Assembly: GCA_951394405.1 (NCBI GenBank)
Contig: OX596338.1
Coordinates: 1,550,001-1,614,000 of the forward strand
From: Coprinellus micaceus
Taxonomy: Eukaryota > Basidiomycota > Agaricomycetes > Agaricales > Psathyrellaceae
Length of the DNA stretch: 64,000 bases
Reading direction: 5' to 3'
The notes under the pieces are model-generated. The model saw nothing but the letters and a program-made list of their open reading frames with translations. It was not told the origin of the DNA and ran no database searches. This document shows positions 46,260 through 56,216 of the stretch, piece after piece. Numbering within the stretch: position 1 is the first letter of the stretch; each line of letters begins with the position of its first letter. A program made the position numbers and the translations under genes.

Positions 46260-47817
46260 TTACGATTTTGACCATACGGAAGGAGGCGCAAGGTTATCAT
46301 CAGTCGAGCACACAAACGAAGAACAATGATTACTCACCACGGAATTTGACTCAACAACGAAGGAGAGATTGTTCGGTGGAGTCGTCGACCGGGCTGCAGG
46401 ACTGAAGGGCCGCGGGCTAGTACCACGGGCGGACCCTTCTTCGCCATACTTCTCGTACTCCTTGTTGTACTCTTTGATGAAGGCCGTAGAGGGCGCGACC
46501 CTCGCCTGCCTACGCCGTCTGCGTACGAACAGCAGGGCTGCTATCACCAGCGCCAAAATCACAAGGGCAGCAATGACACCTCCGACGATGGCGCCGACGT
46601 TGGGCTTTTTCGACGTAGCGGAAGTAGCGCCTGTCCCTGGGGAATCTCCAAATCCGGACCCACTCGGATCAACGAGAGTGGGCATCGCTGAGGTGACTAC
46701 CGTTTCCTGGCCATTCGCGTCCGTCGTCGTAAACGTAGTAGATATCGTGGTGAGGACAAGGGATCTGGTAGTAGAAATCTCAGAAGTAACTGTCGTTGAT
46801 GAGCCATTGGAGTCCGTGGTGATGAATGTGGTTGAGATGGTGGTCGAAACGACAGTACCGGTGGTCAGACTTCGGGTTGTTTCGCTGGTCCCTTGTGTAG
46901 TGGTCGAGGTTCGAGTTGTCGAAACGTTTGGCGAAGAAACGGTGTTACCTGGGTTGGGGTTGGAGGAACTATCAGGAGGAGGCGTTTCCTGGGGAGGGGG
47001 AGTCGGAGTGGGGGTGGGGGTGGGAGCGGGGGTGGTAGGAGTGGTAGGGTTAGGCGGAGGCGTCACTTTGGTGGTGGTTTGAGGAGCGTGAGGAGTACCA
47101 CCGTATTGGGTCGCAATACTGTTGTCGTAGGCGTTTCTGTTCTGTTTGGACGTTAACCGGATGGATGAAAAGCGCTGGGGCACAACCTACAATAAAATAG
47201 TTGACCTGCTCATTAATCCACCGAGGAAGCTGGAAATCCCCAGGCAAACCACCGTTCGGAGGCCTACGATGTGACTTGAGCATGAGAGGAGACACTCGGA
47301 ATGATTGGACACCCACAGATGTGGAAAAACATTACTAGGACTGCAGCTGCCTTTCCATGCGGACCAGCTGGGGTAGCGTTCAGTTAGGTGAGGCGGAAAG
47401 CTGGCCCTCGCTAGCTTACCTGTGGTAACCGTATCCTGAGCAATCTGCGCATGAAGAGACCAGTAGCCAGTATGCGCCGGAGCAGTAACCAGGGCTCTGG
47501 TTCCCTGAGGTGGGAGGATTGAAAACGGCATCTCCTCCAGGAGCATCTAACATGGCGAATTGCGTTGAGTACGGTGTGTGGTCCGGCAAGAGCAGAATAC
47601 TGACTGAACTTCAGAGCGCTCTGAGCTCGTTGCATAACTTGGCAAGGGCTTTGTCCGAGCTGGTTATACGACTACGATCCCACGGGTCAGCGTATGTCTC
47701 CCAGTCAAATAAAGCGTCCAGACTCACCCACTCATACCCTGCTGAACAACTCTGGGCTCCTACAAGAATAAAAGAGTGTGCTATCGCCAGCAGCGCCCAT
47801 AGCGATAATTTCGACAT
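46260..47817 (-). CDS. Surface protein 4 of array: diverged ectodomain, long Thr-rich stalk, single TM
   Basis: Six exons (47728-47817, 47605-47659, 47420-47546, 47331-47367, 47191-47274, 46260-47141) join in frame to 424 residues. The signal peptide is LWALLAIAHSFILVGAQ. The ectodomain keeps the order of the array but has drifted: SAGYEWLGQSPCQVM, YCSGAYWLLVSSCADCSG, WSAWKGSC and LPRWINEQVNYF in place of PxWAY. The stalk has a Thr/Pro tract and two copies of a TTISTTFxTTDxNG unit. The TM segment is VGAIVGGVIAALVILALVIA, then a strong RRRRR stop-transfer. A good donor (GTGAGT) lies inside the final exon before the stop, so the last 25 residues may be replaced by another exon. Start is 615 bp from the divergent RPL7. 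Confidence 0.75.
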
Positions 47818-48432
47818 AGTGCGAGCGACGGGTCGGGGTCAAGAAAGAGACATGAGAGATTCTGTGCACACAGGTCCCAGTAGATATCATCGAGTGAATG
47901 ATGGAGATGATGAGGACGGTGTCTCTACAGCGAGCTTCGGTGAGTCCGGCGCTGCGAGAGCGCCCAAACCGCCATGCGCTATGGCGTCACTGCGACATCT
48001 CGTCAGATGCACACTGATCAAGCGCTGATGCTGGAGGTTTGCCAGTGAAGACCGCAAGGTTCAAGTGTGAGGCCATGAGACGGAGTGCAAACTGAGAGTC
48101 AGGTTCATGGCGCCAGGCTGTCATCTGACGGCTCATTGAGTGCCCTAGAACGTGCACGCTGAGATAGAGCAGATCCCATATATCTGGGTCTTTTGGTGCA
48201 GACGGCAACCAGAGGCAAGATTCTAATTTCTCGAAGAGGGTCAATCGAAGAGTCACGTCACGATCGGACTCAGGTCGCTTGTGCGATGCACGTGATGTCT
48301 GTGGTTGACGGAGGTCACCTGACTATGCTTTGTCAGACTGTACAGTCCCAGCCACATCTTCCCAAGCCACCGCGGTTCGGCAAAATCTTGCGAGAACGGT
48401 GAAGAGGCGAGCTCGTCGTCAAGAATCGTATA
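47818..48432. promoter_or_regulatory. Divergent promoter region, surface protein 4 / RPL7
   Basis: 615 bp between divergent start codons. I see no obvious TATA box, and short minus-strand frames here do not resemble proteins. Confidence 0.4.
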
Positions 48433-49511
48433 ATGGCCCCTTCCACCACGTATGTTCCACACAGATATGGCGTCTGAATGATCTCTGACCGAATATTGTC
48501 GTTTCCAGCGTCCCGAGTGCTTCGGTTAGTCGAAAGGATGGAGTTCTGAATGGCCATGGATCTCATGTTGGATTTGGATAGGCGATCGAGGTCCCGGAGA
48601 CCCTCCTCAAGAAACGCAAACAAACCGAAAAGGCCAGGGAGGAGCGTCTTGCTGCGGCATCTGTTGCCCGCAAGGTGAGTCTAAGCCCCGGTTTTGTACT
48701 TGAATGATGCATACGTTCATTCGAATGACGGCTAGCGGCAAACCCGCAGTGCTGCCTTCAATTAACCATCTTTCGGGACTGACCCTTCTTCGAATCTTTG
48801 TGTTCGAACCTTTCTGACCCAGTTTTCATAGGCTGCCAAGGCCAAGCGCAAGGTCATCTTCAAGCGTGCCGAATCCTACGTCAAGGAGTACGTCACCAAG
48901 GAGAAGGATGAGATCCGCCTGAAGCGTGCTGCCCGTGCCTCCGGCGACTTCTACGTCCCCGCTGAGCCCAAGGTCCTCTTCGTCATCCGTATCCGTGGTA
49001 TCAACGAGATCGCCCCCAAGCCCCGCAAGATCCTCCAGCTCCTCCGCCTCCTCCAAATCAACAACGGTATCTTCGTCAAGGCCACCAGGGCCACCCTCCA
49101 GATGCTCCGTCTCGTCGAGCCCTACGTTACCTACGGGTGTGTGCCCTTTCTTGGCTAGATGCGAAGCACCTTAACTCATCCGTTGATAGCGAGCCCAACC
49201 TCAAAACTGTCCGCGAGTTGATCTACAAGCGTGGATATGGCAAGGTCGCCAAGCAGCGCATCCCCCTCACCAACAACCAGGTCATCGAAGAGAACCTCGG
49301 CAAGTACGACATCCTCTGTGTTGAGGATCTCGTCCACGAGATCGTCACCACCGGCCCCAACTTCAAGCAGGCCGCCAACTTCCTCTGGCCCTTCAAGCTC
49401 TCCAACCCCAACGGCGGCTGGAGGACGCGCAAGTTCAAGCACTTTGTCCAGGGTGGTGACTTTGGCGACCGGGAGTCCAACATCAACTCTCTGGTCCGAC
49501 AGATGAACTAA
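48433..49511 (+). CDS. RPL7: 60S ribosomal protein L7 (uL30)
   Basis: Large-subunit ribosomal protein. Five exons (48433-48449, 48509-48524, 48591-48674, 48832-49136, 49190-49511) join in frame to 247 residues, the normal length. The N-terminus [20 protein letters not shown] and the basic arm [18 protein letters not shown] are typical. The body includes [40 protein letters not shown] and [17 protein letters not shown]. It ends [12 protein letters not shown] and [13 protein letters not shown]. Two very short first exons explain the absence of a long 5' frame. Intron 3 (48675-48831, 157 nt) is much longer than the others and carries a probable snoRNA guide. Confidence 0.96.
48704..48782 (+). 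ncRNA. Candidate intronic C/D-box snoRNA in RPL7 intron 3
   Basis: Inside the 157-nt intron, a near-consensus C box ATGATGC lies at 48704-48710 and a D-type CTGA at 48779-48782, with another CTGA at 48814-48817. Directly upstream of the first CTGA, the intron has ACCATCTTTCGGG, 13 nt complementary to the conserved 25S/28S rRNA stretch CCCGAAAGAUGGU (rRNA recalled from knowledge). By the D+5 rule this targets the G of CCCG, the yeast Gm805 position. Yeast RPL7A and RPL7B introns host snR39 and snR59 for the nearby Am807. The C box has one mismatch and no clear terminal stem is seen, so exact ends are uncertain. Confidence 0.45.
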
Positions 49512-49825
49512 GGGACCTCGTTTTGGGACGACCGGGCTGGCCATTGATTCCTTACTACCATTATGATACTCTCTATGTCCTAGCCTATGAGATTATGCAG
49601 TGTATCACATTTCTTTGCCGCTGGGGGCAAATCGCACGCAATTCTCTGTTTTGGATTTTCTTATCCGAGTGACGACCGCGATCCGGTATCACTGAAGTCA
49701 TGGCTTCCCCACGGCGGGGGGATGAAGATAAAAGCCAGCGGAAGAGCCGCCGCCACCGCGACCACTCTACTCCGCCCCAGTTCCGAGTCTTCCTTTCTAC
49801 CTCTTTCCTTACCCCCTCCATTAAC
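49512..49825. other. Intergenic between RPL7 and carbonic anhydrase
   Basis: 314 bp holding the RPL7 3' UTR and the promoter of the next gene. Nothing else recognised. Confidence 0.5.
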
Positions 49826-50730
49826 ATGAGCCAAGAAGCCATCCAGCGTATGCTCGCTGCCAACCAGCAGTGGGCAGAGGATGTCCAGAGGGCGGAACCC
49901 TCATTCTTCGAGGAATGTGCCAAGGGACAGTCTCCCCACGTACGTGGTCGTCGTGGCAGACAGTGGTGATCATACACTGATCCCCGTTTGAATAGACGCT
50001 CTGGATAGGCTGCGCCGATTCTCGTGTGCCCGATTCAATTATCACAGGATCGCGGCCTGGAGAGATTTTTGTTCACCGTAACATTGCCAAGTACGTGGAG
50101 TCTTGGCTTCTGTGAGCGCTCGCCCTCATGTTTGCCCAGCCAACTCAAATTGGACGACTACAACGCCCTTTCCGTTCTCCGATATGCAGTGGACTATCTC
50201 GGAGTTGAACACGGTGCATTCTTTCTCGTCTTGCAACGAAGAGCTCATCCCAACCCTCTCTCTCCCCGTGCTCCCGCTTCCTTGGCGGTGCACCATCTTC
50301 CTTGTTTTTCTTTCTAGTTGTCATCGTCGGTCATACCGAATGCGGTGGTGCCGCAGCCTGCCTCGGTGCAGCGCAGAACCCCAGCTTGGACCTGAGCAAG
50401 CCCGTTGCTACGGTTCCCTCCCTCCCTGCCGACGCCTCTCTCAACCGCTGGCTCGAACCTCTCACACGGCATACCGCATCCCTCGGCCTCTCCAGCGCAC
50501 CCCATGCAGAGGCCCTCCCCGTCGTCGTCGAGGAGAACGTTAGGATACAGGTAGAGAACCTTGCAAACACCGTGACCATTACCGAGGCGTGGACCAAGGG
50601 CTCAAAGAAGGGTCAGGATGTGTATATCCATGGATGGGTTTACGACATTTCAACTGGCATATTGAAGGATCTCAATGTTACCCGAGGACCTCCGGGGAAG
50701 GTCGCTGCGTCCAACCCTACTCGAGCTTGA
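49826..50730 (+). CDS. Beta-carbonic anhydrase
   Basis: Zinc enzyme interconverting CO2 and bicarbonate; in fungi it supplies bicarbonate for carboxylation and CO2 sensing. Four exons (49826-49939, 49996-50090, 50140-50213, 50318-50730) join in frame to 231 residues. Zinc and catalytic motifs are complete: [12 protein letters not shown] (Cys, and the Asp-Arg dyad) and [11 protein letters not shown] (His and Cys). The FVHRNIAN motif between them is conserved. The C-terminus has [18 protein letters not shown] and [13 protein letters not shown], as in class members such as yeast Nce103. No obvious targeting signal precedes [16 protein letters not shown], so a cytosolic location is likely. Confidence 0.95.
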
Positions 50731-51071
50731 GGGTGCTTCATTAGGGATCGTAGTCTAAAGTCTGTCGTGTAGCATGGACTTTCGAAAGGATGATACCTCC
50801 GGTTGAAGCTCTACGTAGAAGTACCGCAATTGGATTAGGAAGCTTGGTTTACTCTCGTTGTATTATGCCCTTATCACTGTTTTTGTTCTCGTTCTGTCCA
50901 GTGTGAGCAACATCTCGTTCGACGACGGGGCCAGGTACATGACATCAGTGCTGCGAACAACAACACCCGACATGATTTGATGTTCAGGCCTGCTCGCCTC
51001 ATGGTGAGGCGCAGGTTCCCCTCCTCCTCCACCCCCACCACCGTTCTTCCGCTCCTCTTATCTCGGCGGCT
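50731..51071. other. Intergenic between carbonic anhydrase and phosphatase genes
   Basis: 341 bp with the anhydrase 3' UTR and the phosphatase promoter; nothing else recognised. Confidence 0.5.
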
Positions 51072-52630
51072 ATGGCCAACCAAAGTCGGGACGCAGCGTC
51101 TGGCCTTCTCGTCCAGATAGCGTCGTACAACACGAACCTCCAGGGCGTTCTAGGGCTCCCCCAGGATTTGGTGGATTGGTTGGCACCTACGCTCCAGGTG
51201 TCCAACTTCCTGTCTGGAGGAGCCAGGGCTCCGGATATCGTGGCTGTCGGATTTCAGGAACTGTTACCCTTGCATCTCGGACGTATGTGCCTCCTTTTAC
51301 CTTCTCCGAGAAGCGTGGCGCGAACGGCCGAGATACGAGTATCAACCTAACCTAATGTTCTTCATACAGTGGCTGGACTGTCCAAACCCATTCTAGACAA
51401 CCGCCACGCGCTCATCCTCTCACAGATAGAGCACCATGCGCCAAACAAGGAGAAGTACTCGCTGGTGGCGAAGATTGCAAATGTTGGCGTTGCCATACTG
51501 GTCTATGCACGGGACGATGGGATAGCAAGGAGAATATCAGACGTCCAAGCAACGTGGACAGGCAGTGGGCCTGCGTTTATGGGTAACAAGGGTGCGGTGG
51601 GCATTCGATTCCGCGTTGCTGGTGAGGACGGTAGTGGGGTCAGGGAGACTTTCACGTACGTTGTCAATTCTTGTCGGTAGGGGCGACCAACTGACCGAAT
51701 TACATGCGTTTCTACCCATTAGATTCGTGGACTGCCATCTGACTGCGCATGACCATAATGTCAAAGCGAGGATTGACGACTGGAAGCACATAGTATCGTC
51801 TCTCCTCTTTGCCCCTTCCTCCTCAGGAGGTCAACCGAGCACCCTCTATGATTCGACGCATCTGTTCGTCCTTGGGGACATGAACTTCCGGCTAGAGCTA
51901 CCCCCATCACATCCTCTTTATAACACCGTCCACACGCCCCGGTTCTCCGAAGCCATCTCTGATGAGTTGACAAGGAAGGAGCTTCGGGACTACGACCAGC
52001 TGACGGTGGAGAAGAGGAAGGGAAATATCTTCGTTGGGCTGCATGAAGGGGACTTTTGGAGGTTCAAATGCAGCTATAAGTGTAAGGTCGGAACGGTGGA
52101 CCAGTACAGGTGCGTATATTTCGCAAGCGATCGATGGCGATTGTTGACCAGGGTTGCAGCACAAAGCGGATTCCGTCTTGGACAGACAGGATTCTGTACG
52201 CTACCCACACCGATACCCCAGAGCGATCTTCTATCAAGAATTTACTGTATACCAGTGTCCCATCCTACACTACTTCAGACCATGTAAGTCAGGTCCTATT
52301 TCCCCTCTAGAAATTTACTTATGAGTCTAGAAACCTATTGTCTCTCTACTCCTCCTACCCCCAACCACGCCGGCGGTTGGCACAAGTGCCGCACCGAGTA
52401 TACCCAAGATACCCTTGCCCTCTTCATACCATCCCACTCCTGATCCAAATGCACACCTCAAACGATACATCGGCAGAACCCTAGATCGCTTCATTGGAGT
52501 CATCTGGTGGATGTTTACGCTCCTCGGGGCTGGCTCAGGCATGTTCGGTTTCATCAACTTTATTGTTGGTCTTGGTGCATTCACCTGGTGGAAGGGGAGT
52601 CCAAGTGGACCTTCAACGAACGGCGTGTAA
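51072..52630 (+). CDS. Inositol polyphosphate 5-phosphatase, membrane-anchored
   Basis: Mg2+-dependent phosphatase that removes the 5-phosphate from phosphoinositides or inositol phosphates. Five exons (51072-51282, 51370-51655, 51723-52109, 52160-52283, 52331-52630) join in frame to 435 residues. IPPc signatures appear in order: QIASYNTNL, DIVAVGFQEL, FMGNKGAVGIRF, FVDCHLTAHDHNVKAR, VLGDMNFRL and RIPSWTDRILY, then SDHKPIV. The C-terminus has a hydrophobic segment (FTLLGAGSGMFGFINFIVGL), which would anchor the enzyme with the catalytic domain in the cytosol. This tail layout, without a SAC domain or other modules, is closest to short INP54-type enzymes, so PI(4,5)P2 is the likely substrate by inference. 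Confidence 0.93.
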
Positions 52631-53053
52631 GAACATTTTATTCATGTTTATGGACTTTGGCATGTATGTATACCTGTACTATTGTACGAACAGTGTAAAT
52701 TGTAACATCTTCTGTAGATCAACGCCATGTGCTGACAGTGTTGGACGGGGTGGCAAGGGATAGGAATGTCGGACCTTGCGTGATTGTGACATCTGGAGGG
52801 TTCCAGTGCTCCGAGAGCCTGCGAGAACGTTTGTCGTTGAACAATCTGCCTTTAGGTTACAAAGTAATAGGAACTTACAAAGGGTGTCAGCTTGACATCC
52901 AGAGCAAGCGAGCGCCTACAGGGCGCCCAAGAAGCTGGCAGTTGTGATTGGAGGGCAGTGGGTATTCAAGATGGGGGGTAGGATATGCGAAGTTGGGGTC
53001 TAACTCGGCGCAGGTGGGTTCGGGAGCGCAACCTGGTGAGGGGCGGTGGACTG
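52631..53053. other. Intergenic, convergent 3' regions
   Basis: 423 bp between converging stop codons. AT-rich on the left; no gene recognised. Confidence 0.5.
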
Positions 53054-53737
53054 CTAGGGCTGGATCTTGGCTTGTTTCTCCTCTAATCTGGCAACATACC
53101 GCCGCGCTCGATTGAGTTCGACCTCGATCACGAAGGGATCGTTCATGCCGGGGCTGAGCGACTGTACATGTCTCGGGGCATCTCCACGATGAAGACGTAG
53201 GCGCTCAGCGGTGGCCGTGACGACTGCGAGTAGCTGATCAGGCCTCCAAGGTACGCCGCCTGCAATCCCGAGCTCATTGAAAAGGTCGGCCCATTGAGCA
53301 GCAAAGCGGTATAAACCAGGGCCTGCACTGTAAAGTCCCATTTGTTCGACCGCAATATTCGTAGCTGATACCGACTCGCGAAGACCGTCGCGTTCCGTGA
53401 CCAGTTCGTCAAGTGTAGGTTGGAGGTTGTAAGGGATTGGGATCTTCTGTGCCTGTTGCAACTCTTCGGTTTTGGGTAGCCTATCTTGATAAGTCTGCTG
53501 CTGCGCAGAGTCTTTCTGATATCTGAGGGCCTGCAAGTCCTTGTGCATGGCTTGAATCTGGTTCCTCAGGTGGTTGATTTCAGCGTCCCGGTGTTGAACC
53601 GCATTCTGCTTCTCGCGCTCGATGACGGCGAGTATCTCGTCGGCGCCTCGCTGAAGGGCTGCTTCGCCGGGGCTTGCATGAGTTCCAGGCGCTGTGTGGG
53701 TTTGTGGCACTGGCTGGACGGGGACAGGGGCCGCCAT
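53054..53737 (-). CDS. Coiled-coil protein of unknown function
   Basis: Intronless frame of 227 residues, unusual among the intron-rich neighbours. After a Pro/Ala/Thr-rich start (MAAPVPVQPVPQTHTAPG), residues 25-100 form a strong coiled coil with many Gln and charged residues (ILAVIEREKQNAVQHRDAEI, then NHLRNQIQAMHKDLQALR). The C-terminal half is predicted helical, with NELGIAGGVPWRPDQLLAVV. A final helix ends ARLEEKQAKIQP. I do not recognise the family. It is divergent from SNW1 with 133 bp between the starts. The start codon is the first ATG of the open frame. Confidence 0.75.
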   Translation of the reverse strand: MAAPVPVQPVPQTHTAPGTHASPGEAALQRGADEILAVIEREKQNAVQHRDAEINHLRNQIQAMHKDLQALRYQKDSAQQQTYQDRLPKTEELQQAQKIPIPYNLQPTLDELVTERDGLRESVSATNIAVEQMGLYSAGPGLYRFAAQWADLFNELGIAGGVPWRPDQLLAVVTATAERLRLHRGDAPRHVQSLSPGMNDPFVIEVELNRARRYVARLEEKQAKIQP

Positions 53738-53870
53738 GGTCGACGAAGGCAGAGATGTTCAAGTCGGAGGGCTGTGACATAGGCGCCGTGCTTGGCAACA
53801 GCCCTGATGTCAAACTTTGGAGTTTCAGTCCTTTGCCGCTGCGACCTCGACCGTCACTTCTACCAACACT
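53738..53870. promoter_or_regulatory. Shared divergent promoter region, coiled-coil gene / SNW1
   Basis: 133 bp between two divergent start codons; the promoters must overlap. No TATA box seen. Confidence 0.5.
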
Positions 53871-55814
53871 ATGGCTGCCCTTGCCTCGTAAGTCTACCCT
53901 GAAGCAGCAAGGCGCCCGTTTACTGATATATACCCCAGTTTACTCCCCAAACCCCTTCATGTGTCAGTTGCGGACGAAGAGGACGATGTCCGCCCCATTC
54001 AGCCGGTTGTTCAGGCGTCAACTTCTCAAAGCATCGTCATTCGGACAGTAGTGCCGCCGTATGGTCAGCGAGCAGGCTGGAAACCAACAAGTCAGGAGGA
54101 CTTCGGTGAGTACCCTGCCATATCTCGTTTCCGCTCAGGTCTCATTCTCGACAGGCGACGGCGGTGCATACCCTGAATGTCACGTTGCCCAATATCCACT
54201 CGGCCTCGGAAAGAAGAAGACGGCTGCAGGGAACACACTCGCCCTTCAAGTCGATAGTGAGGGCAATGTTCGCTACGACGCTATCGCCCACCAAGGTCAA
54301 CGGGACGGCAAGCTTGTTCAGTCGCAGTTCAAGGATCTCGTCCCTCTCGCCCACCGAAAAGACATTTCAGAGGAACAACGGTTAATGGAGCGACCGTCTG
54401 AGGACGAGGTTCAGGCTACCGCTGATAAAACAAAGGCTGCACTTGAGAAGCTTGTTAACGGCAAGATCAAGGCGGCTCAGCCCAAGAACATACCCGACGC
54501 ACAGGGGAAGACGTCTTTCATTCGGTACACCCCCGGACAACAGAATGGCGCTGCCGGCTTGAATCAGAGGATCATCAAGATGACGGAAGTTGTTGAAGAT
54601 CCCCTTGAACCTCCACGCTTCAAGCACAAGAAGATTCCTCGTGGCCCTCCCAGTCCCCCTCCCCCCGTCCTCCGAAGTCCTCCACGCAAGGCCACTGCTG
54701 CTGAACAGAAGGAATGGATGATCCCACCATGCATCTCCAACTGGAAGAACAACAAGGGTTTCACCATTCCTCTCGACAAGCGTCTCGCTGCCGACGGCCG
54801 AGGTCTGCAGGATGTGGGTAACAGCTCGTCTGACTCAAAGTAGCCTCCCTGACTGATCTACTTCCAGGTTCACATCAATGACAACTTCGCCAAGTTCTCA
54901 GAAGCTCTCTTCGTTGCCGATAGGCATGCTCGCGAGGAAGTGCGGCAACGTGCTCTTATGCAGCAGAAGCTGGCTCAGAAGGAGAAGGAGGCCAAAGAGG
55001 AGAACCTCCGTATGCTCGCCCAGCGTGCTCGGGACGAGCGCAGTGGTATCGCGCCCAAGCCGTCTGCTCAAGCTTCAGCTGGCTTCAAGTCATCAATTGC
55101 TGCGTATGGCAGTGAGAGTGAAAGCGGTGGTGAGTCGGAGTCGGACCAAGACAGTGGCGAAGACGAGGAATCTCGCAAGATTCGAGACGAGATGCGGGCA
55201 GAGAAGAGGAGAGAGCGAGAGCGAGAGATGCGCATGAACAACATGGGTACAGAGCAGAGGGCAAAAATGCTGGCACGCCAGCAAAATCGAGATATCTCGG
55301 AGAAGATTGCTCTCGGTTTGGCCAAGCCAACGATGTCGAAGGAATCTATGCTGGACTCGCGGTTGTTCAACCAAGAGTCACTGTCTGCCAACTTTGGCGA
55401 CGATGAGTCGTACAATCTCTACGACAAGCCTCTGTTCCATGGATCGACCGCCGCCGCCGCTATCTACAAGGCGCGCGGTAACATTGCTGAGGGTGACCAG
55501 GACTCGTTTGGTGGTGGAACTGAGGAGGGCATCGGAAAGGCTTTGGATAACGACCGGTTCGCACTCGGAAGGCCGAAGGTTGGCTTCGAGGGTGCTGACA
55601 TGCAGGAAGTCAGGGAGGGTCCTGTGCAGTTTGAGAAGGATACCGGAGATGTGTTCGGTGTCAACAAGTTCTTGGACGAGGCAAAGTCAGGCAAGAAGAG
55701 AGGCCTTGACGCTGACCCGTGAGTACTCTTATCAGTGTCTACACCAGCAAAAGTCCTAACAAGCTCTGTAGCTCTGGTTCAAGAAAAAGGCAACAAATCG
55801 ACCGGGACGAGTAG
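53871..55814 (+). CDS. PRP45: SNW1/Prp45 (SKIP) pre-mRNA splicing factor
   Basis: Component of the activated spliceosome (NineTeen-complex related) needed for the catalytic steps, and a transcription coregulator in animals. Five exons (53871-53887, 53939-54105, 54155-54813, 54868-55718, 55772-55814) join in frame to 578 residues. The SNW domain has PPYGQRAGWKPTSQEDFGDG and AYPECHVAQYPLGLG near the N-terminus. The name-giving ISNWKNNKGFTIPLDKRLAA comes at about residue 300. A Pro-rich stretch (RGPPSPPPPVLRSPP) precedes it. The charged helix REEVRQRALMQQKLAQKEKE and the C-terminal GLAKPTMSKESMLDSRLFNQ are characteristic. The protein is close to the human SKIP length (about 536). Confidence 0.96.
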
Positions 55815-56216
55815 ATGCTACTCGCTTGTGGGTCCCGTATTGTATTCTTACCGTTTGTTGATCGTTATCGTTCACCCAGTATTCTCGTTGTACCTATAAT
55901 ACTCACTTTTGATTGCCATGACTCCTAGGTGGCGGGCTGGTATCGATCTGCCGAACAACGAGAGGCACACTCGTGCCGCGTATTCCTGTGCCCTTCAATC
56001 CCTGCCATGGTTCCTGCCGTTCCAAGTTGAGTAGTGCTGTATACATACTGAGGGGGCCCCTCGGAAAGCAGTGCAGTCTGAAGGGTCATCTGTCGCTCTC
56101 CTTCCCACACAGCACTTCTTAAGCGCCCGCAGACCCTTTGTGATTATGTACTTAAGACGTGACGTTCGGGTCTGTGCACACGTTACGTTTCCCCCCTTCC
56201 TTTCACCACCATCACC
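55815..56216. other. Intergenic between SNW1 and HSPA12-like gene
   Basis: 402 bp with the SNW1 3' UTR and the promoter of the Hsp70-like gene; no clear motif seen. Confidence 0.5.

Noticed and set aside
46369..47082. Plus-strand Val/Gly-rich frame of 237 codons
   Set aside because: Antisense of the Thr/Ser-rich stalk of surface protein 4 (Thr and Ser codons read as Val and Gly in reverse).
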